64,000 nucleotides of DNA from Panaeolus papilionaceus (Eukaryota; Basidiomycota; Agaricomycetes; Agaricales): the NCBI GenBank assembly GCA_015501605.1, contig JADNRZ010000004.1:1922001-1986000 (forward strand), written 5' to 3'. The translations under genes and the position numbers were made by a program. A model generated the notes under the pieces. That model was given only the letters and a program-made list of their open reading frames with translations. It searched no databases and was not told the DNA's origin. The number at the start of each line of letters is the position of its first letter. Position 1 is the first letter of the stretch. Positions 1 through 14,500 of the stretch are shown piece by piece.

Positions 1-980
1 TTAGTGAAGAATTTCAAGATGTCAACGAAAATGAGATCGAGTCCAACTGGGACCAGGTCGTAGACAAGTATGTACCAAATCTACTTGATCAGCTGTGGCC
101 TTACTGATATCGCCCAGCTTCGATAACATGGAACTCAAGCCTGAATTGCTTCGCGGCATTTACGCTTACGGGTAGGTTTTTTTTATTGGAATCATCTGTC
201 AAGCAGTTGTTTATGAGTATCGTCTAGTTTTGAGCGCCCTTCTGCTATTCAACAGCGGGCTATTGTGCCAGTCGTCAAAGGTCACGACGTCATTGCCCAG
301 GCTCAGTCTGGTACTGGTAAAACAGCCACTTTCTCCATTTCTATTCTCCAACAGGTGAATAAAACCCCTCTTCCTTGCCCTGATCCACAATTTACTGACT
401 TTTTCTGTAGCTGGACATGTCAATCAAGGGAACTCAGGCCCTGATTCTTGCTCCTACCCGTGAGCTGGCTCAACAAATCCAAAAGGTCGTTATCGCTTTG
501 GGCGATTACATGAACATTGAGTGCCACGCTTGCGTTGGAGGCACCAATGTTCGTGAGGACATGGCCAAGCTCCAGGAGGGCGTTCAGGTCGTTGTCGGTA
601 CTCCCGGACGAGTCTTTGACATGATCAACCGCCGTGCTTTGAGGACCGATAACATCAAGATTTTCTGCTTGGATGAGGCTGATGAGATGCTGTCCCGTGG
701 TTTCAAGGACCAGATCTACGAAGGTATGCCAATAATTTAATTGTAAAAGAAAGGAATTAAGCTCACGCGTCTTTCAGTTTTCCAGCTCCTTCCCCAGGAT
801 ACCCAAGTCGTTCTCCTTTCTGCCACTATGCCCGCTGATGTCCTTGAGGTCACCAAGAAGTTCATGCGTGACCCCGTCCGTATTCTCGTCAAGAGGGATG
901 AGCTCACCCTTGAGGGTATCAAGCAATTCTACATTGCCGTCGAGAAGGAAGAGTGGAAGCTTGACACTCTCTGTGATCTC

Positions 981-1012
<32 letters not shown>

Positions 1013-1595
1013 TTTCTGCAACACTAGGCGGAAGGTCGACTGGCTCACTGAGAAGATGCACTCCCGCGAGTTCACCGTCTCTGCCATGGTAATCAACTTG
1101 GTCCATTTGCAGATATTTTCTCCCTTACTTATATTTAATTTTCTTTCAGCACGGTGATATGGAGCAGAAGCAGCGTGAAGTTCTGATGAAGGAGTTCCGT
1201 TCTGGATCATCTCGTGTCTTGATCACGACTGATCTCCTCGCTCGTGGAATCGACGTCCAACAAGTTTCCCTTGTCATTAACTATGACCTTCCTACCAACA
1301 GGGAGAACTACATCCATCGTATCGGTCGTGGTGGTCGTTTCGGTCGTAAGGGTGTTGCTATCAACTTCGTTACCACTGAGGATGTTCGCATGCTCAGAGA
1401 TATCGAACGTGAGTCTATTTTCTGTTGTCATTAATTATCAGAGCGGAATGGTTGATCCACGGTTTATCCAGAATTCTACAATACCCAGATCGATGAGATG
1501 CCTCTCAACGTCGCGTAAGTACCCAATGATCTTCAGGCCCAAATGGATGACTAATCAACCCTTTTTTGATTACTATCTGCAGCGACCTCATCTAA
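1..1595 (+). CDS. TIF1: eIF4A, DEAD-box translation initiation RNA helicase (5' end outside window)
   Basis: This is the ATP-dependent RNA helicase of the cytoplasmic eIF4F complex, which unwinds mRNA 5' leaders for ribosome scanning. The translated exons show the ordered family motifs: the F-E-R-P-S-x-I-Q Q-motif, AQSGTGKT (motif I), APTREL (Ia), DEAD (II), LSATMP (III), ARGID and the final HRIGRGGR (VI). Seven introns are visible at about 68-117, 172-227, 355-410, 724-777, 1089-1149, 1409-1471 and 1515-1582. The last exon is only 13 nt and completes the family C-terminus N-V-A-D-L-I before the stop. The start codon lies upstream of the window, so the gene is partial. The family is nearly invariant, so the assignment is firm. 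Confidence 0.97.
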
Positions 1596-3831
1596 ACCGT
1601 CCTTCCATGCCTTGAGATTACTCACTCTTCTTTCCTCGTTTGGCCTCTCTTTCTGATTTCTCTCTCTTATGCATTTCTCACGTATGATCTCATGAATTTG
1701 ACCGATGACTTGCCCCGACTACTGTACGTACGCTCCAAAAGGTTCTCCAAGGCCGTCCACCACACCTCTATTTTCTTCGTTGATGACTCCTTAATCTTAC
1801 CACCATAGAATGTATGTGAAGTAGTTCGTAGTATTGATATGCATCGGTTATGCCTGTCAGCTTTGACCCCTAATTCTTTCTTGCAGCGTCGCTAGTTGTA
1901 TCAAGTTACATACCTACATACGTTGGTTCAAAATTACTTGAGTACCCTACTACTGCTAGCAGAAATGATGTTACTGAGATCCCATCCCACAGTGAGAGTT
2001 TGCGTTGCATCAATCATAAATGTCAAAAATGAGGCCTGCCGCCAATAAGCTCTGGCAAGATATAGATAATTTATATCAATGATAAGATTCATACCGACAT
2101 TCAAGCGAGAAACTATTGATGGATCCGTAATCCATTTGATGGCCTGGGACAACAGCCGGAGATTCCATTGCGGGTTGGATTCAGAATGAGGCTGTCCAGC
2201 CGTTTCGTGTCACCACCACCGATATACAGGATCCCCCTCCCTCCACAACACAGCATCTGCGTAGTCCATAGATGTATCGGGTGTCTGAAATCTCTCTAAC
2301 AGATCTCCGGTAAAATGAGTATGCTCAGCAAGGGAAATTTTGGTATGATTGCGGTGCTCTAGTGGGGGTGTGCACCTTGCGTGCGCTGCTAACAAATGGC
2401 CCGCTCCAATTTGCGACCTGGCCTAGAGAGTACCCGAGGACAAAATGTGAGGGGCTTCTTCAGATCCGAGCTGTTTCGACAGTGCCGATGTTTTATTGAC
2501 ACCGTTTTATTTATTTTGTTTCTTTGTAGGAGTGTGTGGGCGACTGGAGGTGATGGTGTTCCGTGAGCGAGGCAGCCGCTTCTCCTGATCGATCCCGCCT
2601 GGGTCACTGCAATATAGAAATTTAGCACGTACACATAACCAAGCACACAACATCACACATCATAGGTGCTGGGTCATGGGAAGGACTCAAGGGGTCATAC
2701 GATGCCAGCCGAAACCATGTTTTAAGGACGACAGGTTTGATGGCTTTTAAATTACATTTTCCGCTGTTGTCCCTCACACCTCGTTTCTTTCCTTCCTTTA
2801 TTTTCTCTGCCCTAGGCCCTGGCATAAGAGGCCACCTTAATCCACTCTCAGGAGGTTCTGCTTAACAACAGATCGTGTGCGGAATTCACTCCTCAATTGG
2901 GTGAATAGCGCTCGTGTGGATCAGCATCATCATCATCACCAACACAACAACCCCCTCTTGTGACATCGCCTAAAATAATTTCTCGGGTTTTATTTTCTCT
3001 ATCAATTCAGGACCAACGTACACAAGAGAAAACTACTCTTTCTGGCCGCCATCATCCGCAAGCTTTTCATCAACATCCTATAACTCCATTCTGCAAGAGC
3101 ATCTAGGATCTCGACAGCGACCTTGCTCCAAAATACAGTAGCAGGTATATTTAAGGCCTCCTCTCCTGGCATTTAGTTTTCTCCTTCCCTTTGCGGTGCC
3201 CACCGTCGTCTCCGGCCCTTCTGTTGTGGACGTTGATTGGACAGTTACCCCTTCCGCTCCGTCGACTTTCCATTCCGTACATACTCCGACTGTCGCTTTG
3301 ACCCTCATTTCCTGTCGTCCTTCCCTCTTCGACTGCATTTTCAGGGCCCTTATAGCAGTCTGACAAGCAAAAAATAGACTCTTACGGGCCATCCTAAAAA
3401 AGGAGGATATAATCTTCTCCTGGGCGACTTAGCTCACACGATATTATTGGAAACAACGCGTCTAATGTTCAGTGTCAGACCAGTTACTTCGGTGAGTAAC
3501 AGTCCCTCCTACCCGCATCGCTTTATAATCGCGTATTTGTATCATGACTGCATTCATCCTCAACTTCTTTGTTGAAACCCACAAATTTGCTGTAAAGCAG
3601 ACCGGGCCCCTTCCTAACGCTGCTGCCTATTTAAATTGTCCATTGTGTTTGCTGCCTGACTCCGACATTGTTCATCCATTACAACACCTGTTGTGGTCCT
3701 ATCTTATAAAGATCACTTTGCTGACCTGCTTTCTGCTTTCTTTTCAGATTTCTTCCTTCTATCACAACCCTCAGGACAGACAGCCTAAAACGTTCCTCTA
3801 TCAGTATCCCGCTCAACACCATCCAAAAGTT
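1596..3831. other. Intergenic: eIF4A 3' region and phosphatase upstream region
   Basis: No convincing gene is seen. The first few hundred bases are T-rich and fit a 3' UTR. The open frames here are short, overlap on both strands and resemble no family. From about 2870 the sequence becomes pyrimidine-rich with a short CAT-repeat tract near 2925, which fits a promoter and leader for the phosphatase gene. A likely 5' UTR intron spans about 3492-3747: its donor starts GTGAGT and its acceptor is TTTTCAG. Confidence 0.5.
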
Positions 3832-4437
3832 ATGTCATATCGAGGCAGCTATGGGCACCCCAGCTCGTGGGCGGTCCCCAACCCGAACGGATCGCTTCCA
3901 TCCGCTTCACCCTTTTCGCCCACTGGGCACGTCCGACCTGCACGAAACGTGTCAGAGATCATACCCCGTCTCTATATTTCTGATCTAGCATTCGCAGAGA
4001 GCCCAGCTCTGCTTTCATCCTACAGAATAACGCACATCATGTCGACGCTTCCCGATAGCATCTACTGTCCACCACCCTCGCTGCTGCCTATGCAGCCTGC
4101 AAGGCTTCAGGTCAGAATAGAGGACCTACCATTCGCAGAACTCGCTGCGCACCTGCCCACGACGACTAAATGGATCAGTGACGCATTGACCTCGAGCCCT
4201 GATGCACGCGTGCTTGTACATTGTGCGGAGGGGATCAGCCGCAGCGTGAGCGTCGTCGCTGCATTCTTGATGGCGCAGTACGGATATGCACCCCTGGACG
4301 CTGTGCAGTATATCAAGAGCAAGCGGAGGGTTGCTGATCCCAACTTTGGGTTCATTCAGCAGCTGCATGAATACTCGCGCGACTCGCTGGGCCGTCCCGT
4401 GGCGACACCTACGCCTACTTTCAATGTGCCGTCGTGA
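3832..4437 (+). CDS. Dual-specificity protein phosphatase (DSP family)
   Basis: A 201-aa cysteine-based phosphatase predicted to remove phosphate from Ser/Thr and Tyr of protein substrates. After a Ser/Pro-rich N-terminus of about 40 residues comes a compact DSP domain. It starts with an E-I-I-P-R-L-Y-I-S-D segment and carries a candidate general-acid Asp in I-E-D-L-P. The signature HCAEGISRS matches HCxxGxSRS with both Cys and Arg present, and the domain ends with a K-S-K-R-R-x-x-x-P-N helix region. I chose the ATG at 3832. The frame is open upstream to 3544, but that stretch covers a probable 5' UTR intron (about 3492-3747) and has no domain similarity. No docking motif is visible, so the substrate is unknown. 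Confidence 0.85.
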   Translation: MSYRGSYGHPSSWAVPNPNGSLPSASPFSPTGHVRPARNVSEIIPRLYISDLAFAESPALLSSYRITHIMSTLPDSIYCPPPSLLPMQPARLQVRIEDLPFAELAAHLPTTTKWISDALTSSPDARVLVHCAEGISRSVSVVAAFLMAQYGYAPLDAVQYIKSKRRVADPNFGFIQQLHEYSRDSLGRPVATPTPTFNVPS

Positions 4438-7400
4438 CGATGTCGTGTGTTCGATTTCATTACGACTATAACTCGGACTCGGGCTTCGGATAACGATGCG
4501 CATTTTGTACATTGTTGCGATTCGCTCGTTCACCATTTTTTTCAACACTCTCTTCTCAGCCTCCTCGGATAACACGTGGCTAAGGTTCATTATCCTAACC
4601 CTGTCCCACATTTTGCACCCTTTCATTCATATATTCCATACAGCATGACGCCCACAATGTTCTTCAACTTCTCTTCCGTCCTTCCATCAGTTTCTGGTGC
4701 ATACATTCCTTTCTTCTTACCTGTTTCATGTTTGGATCGAAACTTCCCGAAACAACATTCTTCTTGCCTCATTGAATTATACCTAAGGACGTCATGGGAC
4801 GATTCTATTTTTTATCTTTCCCCCATCTCGTGTACTCTTTATTACTCTGCGGCGCTCCTTTATTTTTCTTTTTCTCATTTATATGTTCTCTGCTGTCCTC
4901 GCGTATCTCGTAGTCAACGTCGAAGTTCTGGCCTGTCATTTTATTATAACTCTTCTTTTATGTGGGCCCTTTCTCTCACCCTCTCGAAGCATACCAGTAT
5001 ACAATGTACTTCTACAGTTGACAATCTTCTCCTCTCTGGCTCCATAGTTATCTCACACCTACATGTGTACGAATATAATACTCAATCACATTCCTTTGAA
5101 CACCTTTTGACTGTCTTCGACTCATGGTAACGTCGCCTCACATCTGGCGTGCTTCCGGACATGCTTTTTTGATTGCAGAAAATATAATTCTTACGACGTT
5201 GTTGCTTGCATAGTTCTCACCGACACACTTTTTTCTTGTCCACGTTACCTCTAATATCTATCGAAATTTGACACTGTCAGCGGAGATAAGGCGAATCACG
5301 CCGAGAGGTCCACTCTCCGTACGATTTATAAGATTCGAACAACGGTTATATGCGCAAGTTACCAGCTAGCTTGAAATTCTAGTATACCATCTCGAGGAGA
5401 TATCGATGCACTGCCTGTAGTTGCTGCCCAAGGTATTTTCACGTAACTCGAACTCCTTGTGCAACCGAGAAGGCCGTATTTCGAATACAAATAGATATGC
5501 AGGTTTGCAAGCAGGATTAACACTGGCAGGGAAGGACACCGAGCAGAACAGATTCGCATCATGGATTCATGGAAGTCAAGGGTAACGCCTGCCTGAGATG
5601 AGAGATGTGTTTTCTCGACGTCCAGCTCCGAACATACCTTCCAGACCATCGATCGAAATACCACCTGGCTGCCGAGTGCTTCGAACACACCTCTTACCCA
5701 TCATCATGGCCAAGCAAATAAGCAACGGGCTCTATGTCATTTACGCAGCAGAAACACTCCCCCCAATAAGGCATCCCGACATCAATTGGTATAGCGAGAC
5801 GATGCCGAATTTGTGCTGTTTTTAGTTAGCCGCCTCGGCTATTTCCATTCCTTGAAGCGCATCACGAAGATGGGATCCTGAGCGCGGTCCCAACTCAGCC
5901 AGGCTGAGCCAGCCGCTGCTACAATCGATAACGCCGTTGAACCCTGAATTCCATGACAACACGGTTAGATATTTTCCTAGAGCTGGAATTATCGTGCTAC
6001 AATGTCGAGTTTCAATATTTTTAATTTGTGACCCCGTAGATTTAGGAATTAAGCATTCGTTCACCGAAATTCACCCTGGACTGCGCACTTCGAGTCTTGG
6101 GGCACAACTGCTGGAACATGATCAGGCTCGAGCGACCTATAGTTGCTCCGAGCGAGGCAATTTCCCTCTACTCAACAGCCTTGATGAGCTCAAGTTTCAC
6201 TCTCGACCTTTCCTGTCAACATAAACGACTGCGGTCTCATTTCGCACCAGACCTGGCCTCGCTGAGTCCTAGAGCGTCCAAGCATTCAGTTGAGTCCGTA
6301 TCCTCTTTGTCCGGCTGAAGGTCATTTCAAGCTATCTCCTGCTGAGTCTCTGACACAATAGTGGCCCAGGGTACCATATGCGCATGTTATCGATCTTGTT
6401 GGTCAGTATGTCCTTGTGACCTCTTTTTAGTCCTTACACGACAAATGACAACACCATTCAACTTCGCATCAACTCCGACTCTCCGTGTCGGATGGACCAT
6501 ACTGAATCGATATTTCCAATTCATCTTCTGTTCTGGCTTCATGAAACAGCATCGTGTAAAAAAAGGGGTTCAAGGTATTTGAGATCGCGGCACCTGAGGA
6601 GTCGGGTGTCGGAAAGGAACATTATTAACTAAATTGGTTTTTGATACCAGCGAGATTTTTAAAAATCAGTAGAGACCGGTTAAGGCGGTAGACGATGTCA
6701 GATTCCTGGTAAATAGATGGTGGGAGTGAAGACCAGTCTGCATCATGGCTGTACCTATAGTTATCCCATGACACCGAGCGCGCGCGCACCGTATCAGCTT
6801 CAAGTATAAACAACGACTCCCGACGCTTCACTGAGATTGCTATGTCATTAAGGCTTCATAAAACATCACAAATGCACACTTTAAGCGGGGTCCCAAGCTA
6901 TTTCCGGCCTATTTACGGACAGGTGTCCGAGAAGCACCTAGGCTTCTATCAAATTGGCAATAGGCGCTGAATTCCGAGTCCCGAGCGCTGGTAAACGACG
7001 AGCGGTACTAGGCTTATGGCATGTAACAAACAGCACCACGGCTGCATCGCGACCACAGTCCGAAATTAACGGACGCTCATTAAAGAGGAAATCGATATTG
7101 GAAATGTGTCGTGGATATCATATACAGTCACAAGGAGTTGAAGGGGGGTACCAGTGACAGAGGTAGGGCAAGGGAAAACTGCAGGATTATTATACCTTTG
7201 GATACCCACATACATATTATTTTATGATGATAATACATCACTGTAAGTTTACGATTGATCATGTCAGGTCTTGCTTATGGTGAGCTTGTGGATAGTTGGA
7301 GGTTGGGCGGCTGAAATCGACATCGAAGTAAACTCCGGGTCTATCGGTATATATTTAATAATGTTATTTCAACTGTTTCAGATGTTGGAAATTCTGGGTC

Positions 7401-8978
7401 GGCCATGGGGTCAGTGGAGCTAAAGTAGGGAGCTTAAGAATATAGGAACAGATGATATAGAATTGTATGCAGAATTTTAGAGTCCTTCACAGTGTGCAAA
7501 AGCATCCACACCACGCTGCGCATTTCTGTTGCTTAAAACAGGACAACGCTTGTATTATTTAAACTGAAACTCAACCAATATTATACTGAAGGAGTAAGGA
7601 GGCCGGGCTCATTTTGAGAGAGCCTGCATTAGCCAAGCTGTCCCACACCAGCGCCGCACAAATAAAAATGTGGCATTATCACTCTCCAGGTATCGCCGCT
7701 TCAAATTCAATCATCTTCTCAGCTGTTGAGCATGATGGAGGTGTCAAATAAGTCGAAGAAGTATTCGCGCTCTTGGGCATAAATACTGCCATGCCAGTTG
7801 GACAGTTGAAGATGCAGTTTCCCGAATGTTCGGCAATCAGAGGAAAAGTCATGATGTTGTGGTGGGTTGCACGTAAAATAACCTTGCGGGATTTATCGGT
7901 CATACACGCACAGGAGAATTCAATAAACCGGGTCGCTGAGTATGAAGGCTGGAGCTGGGTGCGGTATGATACCGAAGCAGAGGCCTGAAAGCGTCTCGTT
8001 AACATTTTCTTCAGAGTTAGCTGGGTGCATTCATCATAAATGTTACCAGCAGGCCTCTGTAAAGCGCGTGAAACTGAACGGTGAGAAGATGATTTCGTCA
8101 AAAAACAAACAAATTCTCTGGCTGGAAGGTGTGGGTGGCAAGAGTGGATGCTTCACATCACCAAATGTGTGTTGACAGATCTCGACGAAGGGGTGCGATA
8201 AAATGCGAGTCGGAACCCGCACATGATGTTGAGCATGTGGGTATTCCATGTGCTGAATTAAGGGACCTCAAACGCGTCCAGGTTCTGAGATTAACTAGAA
8301 GGGAAAGAAAAAATACACCACCCCACGGTGCCGAAAATTCAAATGCAGGTTGGTGAACAAGACGATCAATTCCCTCTATTCAAAATGGCGGGATGGCGTA
8401 CCGTGTTGGTAACCATCAGGGTGGTTTGGTACACATATTTCGAGGTTCCAACATTGTGCTAACCAACGCATAACCGCTGAATGTTGAAGGTGCACATGGC
8501 CCAGCCGTTCAGGGACAATTACGCCGAGAACATTACCAGTAAGGAGTAAGTAAGTGTTTCAGTCAATTAAATTCAGATGGCCGGTCGGGCAGGCCAATAA
8601 CGTTCACATGCTTCCAGACGAACTCTGGACAGAAAAGGTGCATTTGGAAGTCGACCAGGATGTAGGGTTGCGACATGGTTTTCACAAGCAGAAAGATTTT
8701 GAGCAGGTAACAACCGGACAATACGGCGAATAGAAGCCAGCATAGACGATAAGAGAACCAAGTCCGAGTAAATGGGAGTGTAAGGTTGGAAGCAGTGTAG
8801 CCATTGTTCTAGTCGGGTTTTTTAGGTGCTTTCGGATGTCCAGAGCAAATCATCTTTGTTCCTTCAGGTTACCATCCTCATCAAGCTGTCGGACGACAGT
8901 CACAAATATGCAGTGAATGAAAGGATATGATTCTCAAGAAAAATAGTCTAGTATTTTGGATGAACAGGTAGGTCAAGT
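4438..8978. other. Gene-poor stretch of about 4.5 kb
   Basis: No gene could be supported. 4450-5300 is T-rich and contains a 184-codon open frame with a low-complexity translation, most likely phosphatase 3' UTR and spacer. 5300-8978 has only short frames overlapping on both strands and no recognisable domain. An AT-rich block lies near 7180-7400. I saw no long direct or inverted repeat. An old decayed element or a fast-evolving multi-exon gene cannot be excluded by eye; the most open part is the minus strand around 7680-8250. Confidence 0.4.
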
Positions 8979-9291
8979 TTACTTTTCCTCGGCGGGGTTC
9001 AGAACAACCTACAGAAGTTGAACCACATAATGGTATTAGCAACCCTGTTTGCGCCATGAGCGAGACAACACATACCTGGGTTCCACCAACACCATTCTCC
9101 CACTTCTGGTATCTCACATTGGTAACACCACGCTTCTCAGCGAGAACACGCTCCTCCTGCTTCAAGGACGCGCGAAGGGCACGAGCCGTAACTGAAGCGT
9201 ACTTGTTGTAGCTGTAAAACTGGGTTAATTTCGTCTATTAAGATGCAAACATGCGCTAGGCGTACGTGAAAAGGCTTCTCCAGGCGCTCAT
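8979..9291 (-). CDS. ATP15: Mitochondrial ATP synthase epsilon subunit
   Basis: A 63-aa protein encoded by three exons on the minus strand: 9266-9291, 9076-9211 and 8979-9008, with introns of 54 and 67 nt. The spliced product starts MSAWRSLFTYNKYA and continues through A-R-A-L-R-A-S-L-K and a conserved Y-Q-K-W-E-N-G segment. This is the pattern of the small eukaryotic F1 epsilon subunit, part of the central stalk of complex V in the inner mitochondrial membrane. It is not the bacterial epsilon. Phases close exactly (26+136+30 nt). The gene is too fragmented for a single-frame search. It lies head to head with the Rab4-type gene, with 380 bp between the start codons. Confidence 0.9.
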
Positions 9292-9671
9292 GGTTGTGGA
9301 CTTTGGTGGGTGGTGGTAGAAATTTGAATTTTGTTGAGCGATGCTGGCAGTGAGCTCGAGGTTCCGGAAGAGTCCGTTTTGACACGTGATGATTTGGGGG
9401 AAGGGTGTGATGACGTAAATAAGATCCCTGACTGTCACCTGGGTTAAGGTGCTCGCCACGACCAACCACGAGCCCTTTGACACAATTCCCCAACATTTCT
9501 TTTGTTCCTACCACGACATTACCCGTTTCTTCTCTGGCAGACTTGTGCATATAACTGACAGTATATCCAAGGGGAAACACCAGGAGAACTAAATTATCCT
9601 GGAAAGATATCAAACTACACATCTTAGATTGCCAGTAAACAGCAACAAGTTGTTGGTCGTGCAGGGTCTAC
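9292..9671. promoter_or_regulatory. Shared divergent promoter region of ATP15 and the Rab4-type gene
   Basis: 380 bp separate the two opposed start codons (9291 on minus, 9672 on plus), so the promoters of both housekeeping genes must lie here or overlap. No clear TATA box is seen on either side. Assignment as a bidirectional promoter is inferred from layout only. Confidence 0.45.
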
Positions 9672-10769
<1,098 letters not shown>

Positions 10770-11545
10770 CACTTCAATTACTCATGACCTCTCTCGATGA
10801 TGACGCTTCTCATTTCTTTCCTTCTGCTTTTCATTTGCGGATTAATGCTCCTTTGTATCACTTTCACGGCTTTTACGTCCCCAGTGTACTATTTTCACAA
10901 ACGTTTCAGGTTCTTGCGACTATCCCCTCCCTACTTCTGTGTATTACAACTTAATTTGTCTTTTATCTTTATGATATGTACTTGAATTTTGGTACAGGTC
11001 GCAGATACCACTTTCTCATGGGTTACCCTCGTTTCACCTTCAACTTTTTGAACTTTCAGATAAGATCCGTAAATAGGGGCTTTGTGCACGTGAAGGGTTG
11101 CCAACTCTATGACATTGACAACTGTTGCTTGAAGCTTGACGATAACTTCGTCGCCAAACGCCCGGGAGCATTTGTATCTGGTCGCATCGATGGTTCTCCT
11201 CACATTCTGCAGAAACTACATATGCAGTTCAACCTGGGTCGATGACTTTTGACGACCAAGTTCATTGGCACCACATTGATTTCTTGCATTGTTTGGTCAC
11301 ACCAGATGGAAACAAACACAGAACCAGGAACTGATGCGGCAGCTCTTGACCGTCATCGTGTCCTGTCCGTATAATTCTTGAAGTCGACGTGTCATCCGAG
11401 CAGGAGGCAGACATACTACCTCAATCTTACATTTAGGGTCTGGAAACGCGGCGGAATAGGGCGTTAGGAGGTCTGTCTTTCACTCAAGACTCGCCAACCT
11501 AATCTTAGCCGAATTTAACACGTTTTCTGCAGGGTAGACATAACT
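10770..11545. other. Intergenic between Rab4-type gene and coiled-coil gene
   Basis: T-rich 3' flank of the Rab gene, then a spacer. An 89-codon plus-strand frame at 10976-11245 translates to nothing I recognise and lacks flanking support. No repeats were noticed. Confidence 0.4.
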
Positions 11546-14500
11546 ATGACCGACTTGGGCTCCTTCGTCGATGACCATCCTCTTTACGCAGAGTTTAAGA
11601 GTCTCAGAACGGCAGTAGCTCGTTTTCAAGTATGTTGTCTTCTCCGGTGACAATCCAACCTTCTCACCCAACGTCAAGGATGAAGCCCATGCATCTGCGA
11701 TCAAATTCCAGCGACACACGCTAGATTCCAGTCGTCTCCACGACCGTGCCGTGCATTTAGAACGCGAGAATGATATCCTCAAAGCGGAGATTGCGATCTT
11801 GCGCGCCAATCCGCACCCAGATGCTGTTCAAGCCCCACCAGATAGCGCTCAGAAAATTAGCGAGTTGACGTTGTCGTTGAGGAGGTTATCGCAGAAGCTG
11901 GACGTTACTGAACAATCTCTGCTCGAAAAAATCACAGAACTGACGAACGTGCAAGCTGAATTGGGACGTGCACGATTGTCGGCTGAGAATGCATATGCAC
12001 TGGGAGCTAGGGTTAGAGGGAGGGAAGAGGCAGGAAAGGCGAGAGAACGCGAGTTGGACTGGCAGTTGAGGGAGAAGGAAGAGCAAAGGAGGATTTTGGA
12101 ACTCGCTGTTGGGGAATATGCCAATCTTGTGCGCAGTTTAGAGACGAAACTCAAAGGAGACACGGCGCCGCGAAGTTCTAGGTCCAGCATACATCAAAAT
12201 AGCGACAATTCTGTGAACGGCTTGTCTACGACCCTCCTAGAAGGCAAGATTGGACTGCAACGTCTCATGGGGGAATTTCAGAAAGAGACAGAGGTTCTCC
12301 AGGTTCGGCTTGAAGAAACCTTAGCGGAGATGGACGTGTTGAGGGCTCAAGATGACGCGTCGAGGAAGGGAAATAAGTTGGTGGAGGAGGAACTTGGGCG
12401 CGTCAAGACTGAATTGGAGAAATTGAAGATCGAAGACAACACCGCTGCGAAGATGGTTTCGCGCTACATGTTTGTGTTCTTTCTTTCGTCCCGTCATTTC
12501 TTGGTTAACCTCAGCAATCCAATAGGCAATTTTCACAACGTTCAACGAACACCCTTCAGACGGCACTTGCAGCCCTCAAGACACGGCATGAAGCCACATT
12601 GAACACCTTGACATCACAATCATTCACACTTTCGTCCCAGTTACGTTCGTCTGAAGCAACTGTCTCCCGGCTACGTGATGCCCTCGATGAACTTGGCCTA
12701 GAAATCATGAAGGAAACCTATGGCAGAAGACGAGAAGTTACGCAACGCCTCAAGCTTCTCAATCGCGAAGAGCGAATGATGGAGGCTCTCAGACGATGGG
12801 GACGGAGAGCAGAGGAGGCCGTAACGAGACTCCATGCCTCAACAGAGGGCGAAAGCGACGCTGCTTCCCAAGAGGCCCTCCTTGTGATGGCCCAAGACGC
12901 TAGGATACTTCTGGAGGGGTTGGACGAAGGCGTGATGGATGAAGCTAGTGCTGCTTCTGCCTCTGGGTCGAAAGCGCGTTGGATATTGGGTCAGAGCACT
13001 ATTGATGAGCTTTTGGAAGAGCTGAGACTTGAGACGGAGAGGAGGATTGGGTTGGAGAAGATGTTGGCAGTGCAGGAGGATACAGCCGTCGAGAGTCGTG
13101 GTGTCGATGAAGCTCCGCAGAACGGTCATACACACGCGGGTGTCCCTTTACCAGCGGTCGACGTTGCCATCTCTGGGCCAAAGGACGAAATTGCTGTCCC
13201 GTCGAGTCCAGAATTGCCCGCACTCCCACCTGGCGTTCCACCAGTGAATGAATCTACGCCTTCGTGTGCCCCAATAACTGTGGAAGATATTAAACCTCTC
13301 GTTGAAGCCGTCCATATACCTGAATCAACACCTATTATCGAAAATGTCGTGTCAACGAGTTCTACACCCCAGGTTTCACCGGATGTGCGAATGAAGCCAC
13401 TTCCTGTGATCGTTGATCCTGTCACTACCTTGCGCTCTCAGTCGGAACGTCAAGAAGAGCCTTTGAAGGAGGAAGATACAATGTCAGACGAGGAGCCTCC
13501 GATTCCACCAGCCTCGCCCACAAACCACACTGTCACAATTCTTGAACCTACTCTGGCTTTACCGCCGCAAGCCACCCAAGACCTTAACACAGAGGAAGAT
13601 CATATCCCGAAGGTTCTTCCGCCACAGGAAGAGATACCCCCCTCAATTGTTGAACCGACTTCACCTCCCTTGGAAACTCAAGTCTTAAGCTCACTAGAGG
13701 AACCCATGGATGCATACCCTTCACCTCCAGCGGAGGAAAATATACCCACCACAGTGGAAATACCATCCCCATCTCCTTCACAACCTCTTCAGACGGAAGG
13801 ATTCGTGGATACCCCCGTTGTTGATTCTAATACCCCATTGGATTCCCTTTCTGATATTTCAGCAAATGAAAAGGATGATTGCGCCCAAGAAAGGCTTAGT
13901 GAATCCAACACAGAGGAACACCCCTCGCAGAAACCTCTTCCCACATCCTCACAAATGGAGGCAAACCACGAAACAGATGCTTCCAGCAAGGCGACGACGC
14001 CCGTCCAAGTCTCTCATTCAATGCTCCCCGAGATCTCCAATTGTGAGGATCTGTCTACGCCCTCCGAAACGGGGTCCACTGCAACCCCTGCTAAATCACC
14101 CGTGATTGCCGACCTTACTATTGAGCAACCCCCTTCCACAATTCCTGTCACAAACCTTTCTTCTTCTGCGCCTTTGGAACCTAACAACACCGATTGCAAT
14201 ACCTCTAAGCCAAATGTCATTGTACCTTTGCCCTCGCCCCCCTCTCCGCCACCGCCTAAACCACATCCTCTACTTGCTGCTCTCTCACAGGTCAGCAAAC
14301 GCTATGATATCCTCCAGCGTTCCTTTAGGGATTGTCACCTGGCTCTCGAGTCGTTGAAATCCTCGCTGCGTAGCCAACCTGCCTCCACAGGGCAAACACT
14401 ACCTCCAGAAATATTCCGAGCAGCACTCGACAGGTTGGACGACTACACGGAAGATGCTCGCGTCGAACTCGAGATTAGAGTAGGCGACGAGGCTCTATTA

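Noticed and set aside
4576..5130. 184-codon plus-strand open frame downstream of the phosphatase
   Set aside because: T-rich, low-complexity translation rich in Ser, Phe, Leu and Tyr; no domain; better explained as 3' UTR and spacer.
7679..8249. Open minus-strand frames of 140 and 68 codons that overlap
   Set aside because: No domain or convincing splice joins; they switch frame without signals. Kept only as a note on the gene-poor region.
10976..11245. 89-codon plus-strand frame after the Rab4-type gene
   Set aside because: No family resemblance and no start context or flanking exons.
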